This document shows positions 42,647 through 49,408 of a stretch of 49,408 nucleotides of DNA, one piece after another (within the stretch, counting starts at the first letter, position 1; the number at the start of each line of letters is the position of its first letter). The position numbers were made by a program, and so were the translations under genes. The DNA comes from Scatosoma sp045594025. Its GTDB lineage: Bacteria > Bacillota > Clostridia > Christensenellales > Borkfalkiaceae. The DNA lies in contig JAZNXS010000043.1 in the NCBI GenBank assembly GCA_045594025.1, positions 1 through 49,408 on the forward strand, read 5' to 3'. Under the pieces are notes generated by a model that was given only the letters and a program-made list of their open reading frames with translations, had not been told where the DNA came from and made no database searches.

Positions 42647-44755
42647 TCATTCCATCAGCTGGTTTAGATTGACTAATTTTTCCAGCAAATTATTTTGCGT
42701 ATAGTAATAATGATTAGACGTTTCGTAGCCGATACAAGCATTTTTTCTTGCTAAAACAAGCAATTCTTCCACGCCTTGTTTTGCACGAAGAAGAACGGGC
42801 AATATTTCCGCCGTTTTCCCCATCTTCTTGCAATACGCGTAGCGAGTTTGCAATAAATCCGTTTCAAAGTGCAAATACGCTACCCTTGCAAACAATTTCA
42901 ATTCTTCGATTTCTGGCGTTTGGGAAAGTTTTTCCAACTCGTTAAGCCCTTGCTGCCAAGAATCTAATAATTTCTCGTATTGAGAACAATAAACCTCATA
43001 CGGATAGGGCTTTATCCAATTCTCGTAATCGTCATACGCGAAGCAGACCATCGTAGAATTTTTCTCGCTGTTTTCCTTTTCCCACAAATTCGCCGCGCCT
43101 AACGTTTTGGGCGCATAATACAAATTATCTATGCTGAACGGATATTCTTCGAGACCTTGACAAAACTTCTCAATCGCCTTATGCACCTGCGCACCTTGCT
43201 CCCCATAAACGTCTTGATACCAAGCGTTTAAATCAAAGCGCTCCCCTTGTTGGGAAAAGTTTGTAACGAGATCCATAACAGGAGAGGGATATCCACCCAA
43301 CGTCCACGTCAGGAAATAATCCTCCGTCCCGATTGCCTGCAAATTCTTTAAATGCCGATAGGTAAGGTCGAATACAGGCAAATACGGCACAGCGGAGCAT
43401 TCCCAACTGTTGTTGATTTGAATTTTGGCGTACGTTTTATGCCCTAACTTTTGCGCCTTTTGCAGCGTCTTTTTCGTAATTTCACTCGGCCCGATATTCC
43501 CGATAGAATAATCGATAATACGGCTGTTTATTCCGCCTTTTTCGATCTCTAAATCATATTCGCTAACGCACAGTACGGCAATCTCTTTATCCAGCAATTC
43601 TACGCCGCGGAAGGTTTGTTCTTCCGTCCAGTCCATAAACGGCGACCAACCCCAAAGATTGGCGATCAGCTCTGCATTCGTACCGCTATCCCGAATGGAT
43701 TGCATAATGATATTATTTACCTTCGCCGCCGAATTTTCGGGCGGTATATCCTTGCAAATCGGACAGTTTGTATGCGGTCTATAATTACAATGCGTGGGAT
43801 TTTCACTCATCGTTATCGTCATGAAACCGCCCAGTTCGGGCGCAGCCGATAATAAATCCTTTACGGCAGTATACAAATATTCTTGCGTTTCTTTATGCTC
43901 TAAACAAAGGCATGCGCTTCCTTTTTCCCGTCTCCCTATCAAATATCCGTACTTCCCAAACGCCGTTTGCGGCAATTCGCGCGGTTCATTTAAGTATAAA
44001 TATACTTTGATTCCATATCGCTTACAACGGGAAATAAGCCGATTTAACTTTTCACGGCGCGCCTCATACCCCTCGCACACGCTATCCTCAAACGGATAAG
44101 GCGAAAGCGTAGACAGAAATCCGTGAAAGAACAATCCGTTAACCCCCTTGCTTTGGTATTCTTCAAGTAAAGTATCAGGTAAATATACGTTGTCGTCCTC
44201 GGCAAAAACGTCCCCGCACGGCACAAGATAACCGTGCAATATTCTCATTTCCTTACTCGAAACAGTGCTCTCCTTTTTTGCGGTTTTCTCTGCAAAAAAC
44301 GAAAACGCTTTCACGCCTTGGCCTATGTTTGCCAAAACGACGTCGGCAATCTTTTTCGTTTGCGCCTTTTCCTCTTCCGATAAAGACGCATATCTGACTT
44401 CCGGGCATTCGGGTTTAAACTCCCCTAATTTCACCCACAAGAAGTCCTCTTTTTCTAACATGAACTGCAATCGTTCTTCACTGATTCCCAACAGCGTAAG
44501 CAGTTGATTATACGGGAGCAAATACCAGTTGTTTCGAATGAGCGTGATATATCCGCGCTCTTCCCAAGCGGAATCGTATTCCACGCCGACTAAACCCAGC
44601 CTTTCCGCTTCCAAGCGCACCGTTTCTTCACTGCAAGATAACGTTTTTGCTATTTTTTCTGTGGAAATAAAACCATAATTTCGAAAAATTACGGTTTGCC
44701 AAGTTGTCGGGAATACCTTTTCAGGAAGTTTTACTTTTTCAACCAAAGGTAACAT
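42647..44755 (-). CDS. Large protein with N-terminal HTH and possible TIM-barrel hydrolase region
   Basis: 702 residues. Residues about 29-52 (ISTEKIAKTLSCSEETVRLEAERLG) read like a helix-turn-helix. The central part (about 150-480) has features seen in glycoside-hydrolase-like TIM barrels: YGIKVYLYLNEPRELP, FMTITMSENPTHC and INSRIIDYSIGNIGPSEITKKT, with a cysteine pair (CPIC at about 335). The remaining C-terminal part is helical. I cannot assign a glycosidase family; GH20-type is a guess. It follows the IMPase-HAD gene by 35 bases, and AAGGAG lies ten bases before the ATG. No signal peptide: cytoplasmic. Confidence 0.5.
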   Translation of the reverse strand: MLPLVEKVKLPEKVFPTTWQTVIFRNYGFISTEKIAKTLSCSEETVRLEAERLGLVGVEYDSAWEERGYITLIRNNWYLLPYNQLLTLLGISEERLQFMLEKEDFLWVKLGEFKPECPEVRYASLSEEEKAQTKKIADVVLANIGQGVKAFSFFAEKTAKKESTVSSKEMRILHGYLVPCGDVFAEDDNVYLPDTLLEEYQSKGVNGLFFHGFLSTLSPYPFEDSVCEGYEARREKLNRLISRCKRYGIKVYLYLNEPRELPQTAFGKYGYLIGRREKGSACLCLEHKETQEYLYTAVKDLLSAAPELGGFMTITMSENPTHCNYRPHTNCPICKDIPPENSAAKVNNIIMQSIRDSGTNAELIANLWGWSPFMDWTEEQTFRGVELLDKEIAVLCVSEYDLEIEKGGINSRIIDYSIGNIGPSEITKKTLQKAQKLGHKTYAKIQINNSWECSAVPYLPVFDLTYRHLKNLQAIGTEDYFLTWTLGGYPSPVMDLVTNFSQQGERFDLNAWYQDVYGEQGAQVHKAIEKFCQGLEEYPFSIDNLYYAPKTLGAANLWEKENSEKNSTMVCFAYDDYENWIKPYPYEVYCSQYEKLLDSWQQGLNELEKLSQTPEIEELKLFARVAYLHFETDLLQTRYAYCKKMGKTAEILPVLLRAKQGVEELLVLARKNACIGYETSNHYYYTQNNLLEKLVNLNQLME

Positions 44756-44790
44756 TTTATTTACTCTCCTTGTTTTGATACGCTACGCGC

Positions 44791-46206
44791 TTACTTTGAC
44801 ATCTGAGATAAATCTTTTACGGACGTGAGTACGCCGTCCGACGTTCTTCCCACGCTAATCACCTGCATGCCTGCGTTTTGCGCGGCTTGAATCCCCACCA
44901 AAGAATCCTCAAATACAAGGCAATTCCTTGCCTCAACGGCAAGCCTTCTTGCCGCTTCTATAAAGATATCGGGCGCAGGCTTTTTATTGAACGCTTCCTT
45001 TCCGTCCAGCACAACGTCAAAATATTGCTTTAAATCAAACTTTTCTATCACGCTGCCCGTCATTTTGCTGGAAGAAGCAACGCCAACCTTGCACATCTTT
45101 TGTTTAAGATACGATAAGAACGGTATTGCGCCGGGAATAAAATCATTCTCCGTCATATTCTCCATAAAGGCTACGTACGTCTCGTCTTTGATTTTTCCGA
45201 TATTCTGCTTGGTCTCTTCAGAAAAAGTTCTGCCAAGCTTTGCTTCAACAACGGAAAAAATGTAATTTCTGCCCGTGCTCTTCATGCCTTCGTACACGTC
45301 TTCCGTCAATTCGAACCCAACGGAAGCAAACGCTTTTTTCCATGCAAGATAATGAAATTTTTCAGAATCGAGAATCACCCCGTCAAAGTCAAAAATAACC
45401 GCTTCGAAAGTGTTTTCTCCCACCGAAAATCTCGTCTTAAAGCTATCGATAATCACGTCGGATACAGCGGAATTACAAGCAACGATAACGCCATCGTCAT
45501 TCAGCTTATACTCCATTCCTTTCAGATTGGTAACGATAGCCCCGGCTTCTCTGCAAAGCAAAACGCCTGGCGCTACGTCCCATACGTTTTTCGTGATGAC
45601 AACCGTCCCTTGCGTTCTGCCCTGCGCAACCAAGGAAAAATCCAAACACGCCGCGCCGAACATCCTGATTTTTGCAATAACCGGATACAGCTTCTTTATT
45701 GCCGCGTGCTGTAAATCCGCAACCGTGCTTGTATTTTTGTGCGGATAGTCGCCAAAGCTCACAATCGCATTATTCAGCGCTGTTTCTTTGGAAACGAATA
45801 CTCTTTCCCCGTTGCAATAACAGCCCTGTCCTTTTACGGCATAAATCAGCTCGTCAAAGTGCGGTAAATAAACCGCCGAAACCACAGGCTCCGCATTCAC
45901 AATAAGGGCGCATTGTACCCCGTAAAGCTTAATTCCGTTTGCCATATTGCAAGTACCGTCAATAGGATCGATGGACCATACTCTACCCGACACGGACGTT
46001 TCGCTGGAATACTCTTCCCCCAATATCAAATCGCCGGGAAATGCCGCGCGTATTTTTTGAGAGATGTACTGCTCGGTTTTTAAGTCCACGTCGGTTACCA
46101 AATCAAATTGTGTTTTTTGCGACACGGTATATGCGTTATCAAAGCACTTTGCATACGCTTCTTGTATGCATGATTTTATAAATTGCAACTCTTTTTCAAA
46201 TTTCAT
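44791..46206 (-). CDS. Fusion of an inositol monophosphatase-like domain and a HAD phosphatase (beta-phosphoglucomutase-like)
   Basis: 471 residues. Residues 1-260 carry the IMPase/FBPase Mg motifs: ILGEE (61-65), WSIDPIDGTCNMANG (77-91) and WDVAPGVLLCREAGA (209-223). Residues about 268-471 are a HAD of the beta-phosphoglucomutase type: AVIFDFDGVILDSEKFHYLAW (nucleophile D273, D275), VASSSKMT and FEDSLVGIQAAQNAGM. The two catalytic modules are joined in one chain, an unusual combination that may act in sequence on a phosphorylated sugar or nucleotide. It overlaps the end of the TIR gene (about 11 bases) and has AGAGGT before its ATG. Confidence 0.85.
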   Translation of the reverse strand: MKFEKELQFIKSCIQEAYAKCFDNAYTVSQKTQFDLVTDVDLKTEQYISQKIRAAFPGDLILGEEYSSETSVSGRVWSIDPIDGTCNMANGIKLYGVQCALIVNAEPVVSAVYLPHFDELIYAVKGQGCYCNGERVFVSKETALNNAIVSFGDYPHKNTSTVADLQHAAIKKLYPVIAKIRMFGAACLDFSLVAQGRTQGTVVITKNVWDVAPGVLLCREAGAIVTNLKGMEYKLNDDGVIVACNSAVSDVIIDSFKTRFSVGENTFEAVIFDFDGVILDSEKFHYLAWKKAFASVGFELTEDVYEGMKSTGRNYIFSVVEAKLGRTFSEETKQNIGKIKDETYVAFMENMTENDFIPGAIPFLSYLKQKMCKVGVASSSKMTGSVIEKFDLKQYFDVVLDGKEAFNKKPAPDIFIEAARRLAVEARNCLVFEDSLVGIQAAQNAGMQVISVGRTSDGVLTSVKDLSQMSK

Positions 46207-47242
46207 TGAATACCTCTATCGGGCTAGCTACGCTCTTCAAATAATCGTATGCCCTTTGACAAAATAAAAAGATGGGAGATTCTTCTCTTTTTTCTATGAA
46301 GAACGACGGATTGTTTATCCCCGGAATATTATTCGAATAATACTGCAAAATAAGATAATCGTCGACAAAAATCATATTCATTCTCGGTTGCTTATCATAC
46401 GTGTACAACGTGAAATTTTCCTTGTTGCACGACAAGCGGTCTATCATTTCTATCGCCGTTTCAATATTGATGTTCGTTATATTCTTGATCCTGTTTTTCC
46501 GTAACCCTTCTTCCACTTCTCTCAGCGCAGTGTATTCTCCGTCAGGGTCTAAAAACAGCAATTCAATTTTTCCGCCGTGCTCGATACAATTCGATATCGC
46601 GCTTGGATTGATTCTCGCCGTTAATTCGGAATTGGAAATCCCCACCGCCTTGACGCTTTTCGCCACCGCAATCAAATCATCTAATTTACAGCTTTGATTC
46701 ATGGACGCTCGCGTTGCAAATACTTCTTTGATTTCCGACGTGATTTGCGTTTCGTTCCACGTGATATTCTTTTTTATTCTTTCAAATACCCAGTTTTCTA
46801 GCTGCGCCAGCGTATCTTCTTCCTCATCCTCGTAATAGAAATGCGTTCTGTTGGCGAATAGTTCGTGAATTTCACTTTCATCCCCTTTTCTACATTCTCC
46901 GCAGACCAAAACTTTTGCGTCTTTTACAGACGCCTGACTGATTTGCGTCAACGCATAAAAAGCGTCTATTTCCGTAGAAAGCTCGTAATGATACTTTGCG
47001 TCTATTCTCCGATTTTTATCAACGTGCAAGTTAGACGTTGCCACAAGAATAAACACTCTCGATCGCATGACTTCAATAATATTCGCTTTATAGGCATCCT
47101 TTGCCGAACGGGGAAAATAAAAGCATTTCAATCCCTTTTCCGTAAGCCTGTCATAAATCATATCCGCGTATTCTTTGGAACCGCCCTTCTCATAACTGCC
47201 ATGATAAGCGATAAATACGTCATATTCCTTTTTTAAATACAT
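46196..47242 (-). CDS. TIR-domain protein with a C-terminal DUF5919/PLD-like region
   Basis: 348 residues. An N-terminal TIR-like fold: YDVFIAYHGSYEKGGSKEYADMIYDRLTEKGLKCFYFPRSAKDAYKANIIEVMRSRVFILVATSNLHVD, with the second conserved region ELSTEIDAFYALTQ, where E87 or E91 is in the position of the catalytic glutamate of NAD-cleaving TIRs. The C-terminal part (about 185-348: VKAVGISNSELTARI...IELLFLDPDG...FTLYTYDKQPRMNMIFVDDYLILQYYSNN) looks like the DUF5919/phospholipase-D-like sensor or effector region seen in some bacterial defence and regulatory proteins, without HKD. AAGGAG before the ATG. The first gene of a three-gene operon. Confidence 0.75.
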   Translation of the reverse strand: MYLKKEYDVFIAYHGSYEKGGSKEYADMIYDRLTEKGLKCFYFPRSAKDAYKANIIEVMRSRVFILVATSNLHVDKNRRIDAKYHYELSTEIDAFYALTQISQASVKDAKVLVCGECRKGDESEIHELFANRTHFYYEDEEEDTLAQLENWVFERIKKNITWNETQITSEIKEVFATRASMNQSCKLDDLIAVAKSVKAVGISNSELTARINPSAISNCIEHGGKIELLFLDPDGEYTALREVEEGLRKNRIKNITNINIETAIEMIDRLSCNKENFTLYTYDKQPRMNMIFVDDYLILQYYSNNIPGINNPSFFIEKREESPIFLFCQRAYDYLKSVASPIEVFNEI

Positions 47243-47350
47243 CTTTCTCTCCTTATCTTTTGTGAATCACGGTCACGCCGTCAAAGTTTTCCATGAAAAC
47301 AAACAGAATTCAATATTTCATAAAAGAATGATTTCATCGACGTCTTTATA

Positions 47351-47379
47351 ATTATAGCATACGACAACGAAAAACGCAA
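47351..47379 (-). promoter_or_regulatory. Promoter of the TIR operon
   Basis: On the minus strand TTGCGT, 17 bases, TATAAT; leader about 100 bases. Confidence 0.6.
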
Positions 47380-47493
47380 GTAAAAAATAATATTACTCAT
47401 ACTCGCGGATAAATTTATCATGGCGCGCGATAGACAACAACCTTTAGTACGGCGTGCGCTTGTATAATAATTGACCTGTACGGTGTTACATAC

Positions 47494-47529
47494 AGCAAAA
47501 AAGACAGGAATCAATCCTGTCTTTTTTGC
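47494..47529. terminator. Symmetrical terminator without an obvious gene
   Basis: GCAAAAAAGACAGGA, five-base loop, TCCTGTCTTTTTTGC. A perfect bidirectional terminator. No gene ends next to it on either strand (the nearest are the TIR operon start and the small lipoprotein), so it may be the leftover of a lost gene. Confidence 0.8.
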
Positions 47530-47563
47530 TGGGAGTAATCTATGAAAAGGATACAAAATCCTA

Positions 47564-47633
47564 ATGGGTGCATTTAAGGGTAAATGGGTGCATTTTCGCA
47601 AAAAAATGGGTTCAATTTTAACGAATGGGTCCA
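47564..47633. repeat. Four phased copies of ATGGGTnCA
   Basis: ATGGGTGCA (47564), ATGGGTGCA (47584), ATGGGTTCA (47606) and ATGGGTCCA (47625), 20, 22 and 19 bases apart: about two helical turns each. On the other strand they read TGnACCCAT. No reading frame uses them convincingly. Such arrays are typical of multi-site protein binding, for example the repeated end sites of IS21-type elements, though no transposase is in the window. Confidence 0.7.
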
Positions 47634-47639
47634 AAACTA

Positions 47640-47668
47640 TTGATTTTTGTCACGTTTTATGGTAAAAT
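47640..47668 (+). promoter_or_regulatory. Promoter of the attenuator-lipoprotein unit
   Basis: TTGATT, 17 bases, TAAAAT. Predicted start near 47675, at the first base of the long stem. Confidence 0.75.
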
Positions 47669-47673
47669 GTACT

Positions 47674-47830
47674 CGCCAAACAATTTCTAATATTATTACC
47701 CTTGGGGAAACTATACCTTGGTAAAAGGTGTTCCTCTCTTTTTCTGCATCCTCTAAGGGGAATGAAATTGTTTGGCGACAATAGGGAGCGGCGCTTTTTC
47801 GGTGCGCTCCTTGTGGGCGCACTTTTTATA
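47674..47830 (+). promoter_or_regulatory. Structured leader with terminator/antiterminator before a lipoprotein gene
   Basis: CGCCAAACAATTTC (47674-47687) pairs with GAAATTGTTTGGCG (47764-47777), 14 bp. Inside, CCCTT/AAGGG and nested GGGGAA/TTCCTC and ACCTT/AAGGT helices fold the loop. Downstream, GGGAGCGGCGC pairs with GTGCGCTCC, while GTGCGC pairs instead with GCGCAC followed by TTTTTATATT, so the two forms exclude each other: antiterminator and terminator. A riboswitch or other attenuator is the natural reading; the ligand or trigger is unknown. No known riboswitch core was recognised. Confidence 0.65.
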
Positions 47831-47847
47831 TTACTAAGGAGGCAATA

Positions 47848-48249
47848 ATGAAAAAACTCATCTCTTTACTTTTAATACTGCTTTTATGTTTTGCTGTTGT
47901 TGGATGTGCTAACGAGAATAACACCAATGATCCTTCTTCAAATACACAAACAAACAATTCAACAAAAATAAAATTACTAGGTGATATAATTCCTAGACCA
48001 TCGATCGATTATGATGTAATTAACAGTTCTGATGATTCAGTGTATTTAGAAGTAAAAAATGCAACCGAAGAGGACTTTCGTGAATATGTTGACAGCTGTC
48101 GTTCTTATGGATTTGATGGAGAAATAATGTCCGCAACAATGCCAGATTTGTATTATAGAGAATACAATACAGATAATTACTTCTTGGAAGTACGCTTCAT
48201 GGAAGACGAACAAGAATTTTCTATATACATTCGTACCCCCACAAAATAA
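47848..48249 (+). CDS. Small lipoprotein, possibly DUF6591-like
   Basis: 133 residues. Signal peptide with lipobox (CFAVVGC, cysteine about 20), an Asn/Ser/Thr linker, then a compact domain with IPRPSIDYDV, EEDFREYVDSCRSYGF and YYREYNTDNYFLEVRF, a pattern I associate with DUF6591-type lipoproteins (uncertain). AAGGAGG lies six bases before the ATG. Codon use is clearly AT-richer than in the housekeeping genes. Controlled by the leader at 47674-47830. Confidence 0.8.
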   Translation: MKKLISLLLILLLCFAVVGCANENNTNDPSSNTQTNNSTKIKLLGDIIPRPSIDYDVINSSDDSVYLEVKNATEEDFREYVDSCRSYGFDGEIMSATMPDLYYREYNTDNYFLEVRFMEDEQEFSIYIRTPTK

Positions 48250-48289
48250 ATTCATAGCTTAAAACTTAAAAAAGTAATATAAAAAGTGA

Positions 48290-48332
48290 AGAACGCAGAA
48301 ACGGAATTGTATCCTTTTCTGCGTTCTTTTTT
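48290..48332 (+). terminator. Terminator of the lipoprotein gene
   Basis: AGAACGCAGAAA, loop of about 15 bases, TTTCTGCGTTCTTTTTT. Confidence 0.9.
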
Positions 48333-48364
48333 GGTGACCCTTAACCAACCTAAATCGAACCATT

Positions 48365-49276
48365 TTATTTCTTCTCAATAGGCAAGCATATTTCTATATA
48401 CCTTTCCTTTTCCCATTCACCGTTAGGTCGCCAATGCATTGCGACTATTTCCGGAGCATTTGCAAAAACATAGGTCGATGTTGGCAACCATTCCGATACA
48501 ATTCTTTTCCGAATATCGGTATAATCGTTAAGGGGACGTTTTTTCTTCTCAGTTTCAAAAACAGCATACGTCTGTTTGGGAATAACTATCGTTTCAAAGC
48601 CCATTTTATCCATAAAATCAACGCCTGTTATATTAGGATTGAAAAGTTCTTTTCTTGTCCATTCGTCCAATTCATACGCAACGTAAAAATCATAACCGTC
48701 GTCGTCAATGTTTGTTATAACCATATAATCGGTAGAATAATCACAAGACGCACCAATTAAAAGCCATTGTTTAGCACGTGTGGATGCTAAAAACGCTTCT
48801 TCTTGTTTTACACGCTCTTCACCGTAAGGAATACCCGTAAATCGTTTTTTGTAGCCAACTAAAATAATTTCAGGTTTTTCTTCAATCTTGTAGTTCATTT
48901 CAGTTCCTCCAATTAAATCAAGTCTAACGGAAAGACGAGAAAAAGATTTTAAGGAACAACCGTTTTTCACTTGCGATGGCATTATACCATGAAATTTATA
49001 AAAGGAGCGAGAAAAACTTTCAGGCGTTTCATATCCGTATTTGAAAGCAACATCAATGACTTTTATATTCTTGTTTAGCAACTCGTTTGCCGCAAGCGTT
49101 AGTTTTCTTCTACGGATATATTCCCCAAGCGTAAAACCGCACATTATCCCAAATACTCTTTGAAAATGAAAACTCGACGAATACGCGCGCTTTGCCGCTT
49201 CTTCATAATCAATTTTTTCGGTAATGTTTTCTTCGATATAATCAATCACTTTTTGTATTCCTTGAATCCAATCCAT
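48365..49276 (-). CDS. AraC-family regulator with GyrI-like effector domain
   Basis: 303 residues. N-terminal DNA-binding domain with two helix-turn-helix motifs (FHFQRVFGIMCGFTLGEYIRRRKL and IDVAFKYGYETPESFSRSFYKFHGIMPSQVK, residues 1-105), as in AraC/XylS members of the Rob/SoxS-like group, then a GyrI-like small-molecule binding domain (about 128-303; FMDKMGFETIVIPKQTYAVFE, RPNGEWEKERYIEICLPIEK). The arrangement is typical of regulators of drug or stress response. GGAGGG lies six bases before the ATG. The target is unknown; none is adjacent. Confidence 0.9.
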   Translation of the reverse strand: MDWIQGIQKVIDYIEENITEKIDYEEAAKRAYSSSFHFQRVFGIMCGFTLGEYIRRRKLTLAANELLNKNIKVIDVAFKYGYETPESFSRSFYKFHGIMPSQVKNGCSLKSFSRLSVRLDLIGGTEMNYKIEEKPEIILVGYKKRFTGIPYGEERVKQEEAFLASTRAKQWLLIGASCDYSTDYMVITNIDDDGYDFYVAYELDEWTRKELFNPNITGVDFMDKMGFETIVIPKQTYAVFETEKKKRPLNDYTDIRKRIVSEWLPTSTYVFANAPEIVAMHWRPNGEWEKERYIEICLPIEKK

Positions 49277-49313
49277 TCTTTGCCCTCCGTGATTTTATTA
49301 TAATCGAAAAATA

Positions 49314-49343
49314 ATTATAAAGCTTGACTTTTTATGCTATCAA
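49314..49343 (-). promoter_or_regulatory. Promoter of the AraC-type regulator
   Basis: On the minus strand TTGATA, 18 bases, TATAAT. Beyond it, to the window end, nothing further is seen. Confidence 0.55.
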
Positions 49344-49408
49344 ATGCACTATTGTTTATGTGTAAATAGTTTATTTGAATCATATTCAACTCCTTAATAT
49401 TTCTTTTA

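Noticed and set aside
47281..47634. A 117-residue reading frame on the minus strand across the phased repeats
   Set aside because: It has no ribosome site, reads through the orphan terminator hairpin and the repeats, and overlaps the TIR promoter; the frame looks accidental.
47637..47822. A 61-residue reading frame antisense to the attenuator leader
   Set aside because: Its sequence is explained by the stem structure of the leader; no start signal and no family.

Overview
The window looks like part of the chromosome of an uncultured, low-to-mid GC, Gram-positive-type anaerobe of the Clostridia (Firmicutes). The evidence is sigma-A promoters of the TTGACA-17-TATAAT kind throughout, strong AGGAGG ribosome sites, a T-box leader in front of ileS, a Firmicutes-type 6S RNA, an ECF-transporter/truA gene order, lipoproteins and Sec signal peptides, and no outer-membrane genes. 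Two tRNA synthetases are of the archaeal/eukaryotic-like types that some Clostridia carry: a type-2 IleRS and an archaeal-type AspRS. No phage, intact insertion sequence or CRISPR array is visible. Genus cannot be assigned from the sequence alone.

Layout. 1-330: non-coding, with three promoter-like sites pointing left out of the window. 330-3842: ileS with promoter and T-box leader. 3871-4796: polysaccharide deacetylase plus a tiny HMA metal-binding protein. 4974-6305: aspS. 6351-7529: pdxK and 6S RNA on the + strand. 7542-11696: AEC transporter, uxaC and gltX. 11701-19079: a seven-gene housekeeping run read leftward from one promoter (mnmE, LysR regulator, lepA, hemW, mutT, aroK, panE). 19163-23694: ecfA1A2 (fused), ecfT, truA and a membrane protein. 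23772-28894: YitT-type membrane protein, Na/Pi cotransporter-like protein, aldose epimerase, rdgB and a YfcE-type phosphoesterase. 28910-31532: a metal-efflux operon (ArsR/SmtB-type regulator plus P1B ATPase) with promoter and palindromic operator. 31700-32000: an orphan small RNA gene and a long hairpin. 32068-37212: two RluA-type pseudouridine synthases, a large anchored surface protein and an RlmI-like methyltransferase. 37271-41790: two exported proteins (a lipoprotein and an EndA-type nuclease), purC and a PlsC-type acyltransferase. 41951-42600: a tRNA-Glu gene inside a mosaic of tRNA fragments and hairpins. 42647-47379: a three-gene operon, TIR-domain protein, IMPase-HAD fusion, and a large glycosidase-like protein. 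47494-49408: an AT-richer accessory end with phased repeats, an attenuator-like leader before a small lipoprotein, and an AraC/GyrI-type regulator.

Most of the window is housekeeping: translation and tRNA modification (ileS, aspS, gltX, mnmE, truA, lepA, RluA enzymes), nucleotide sanitation (mutT, rdgB), cofactors (hemW, pdxK), vitamin/metal transport (ECF module) and metal efflux. The parts worth a second look are non-coding or accessory: the TIR/IMPase-HAD operon, the attenuator at 47674-47830, the orphan RNA at 31710-31835, the tRNA mosaic at 41999-42580, and the promoter array at the left edge. All functions are inferred from motifs read by eye; no database search was possible.
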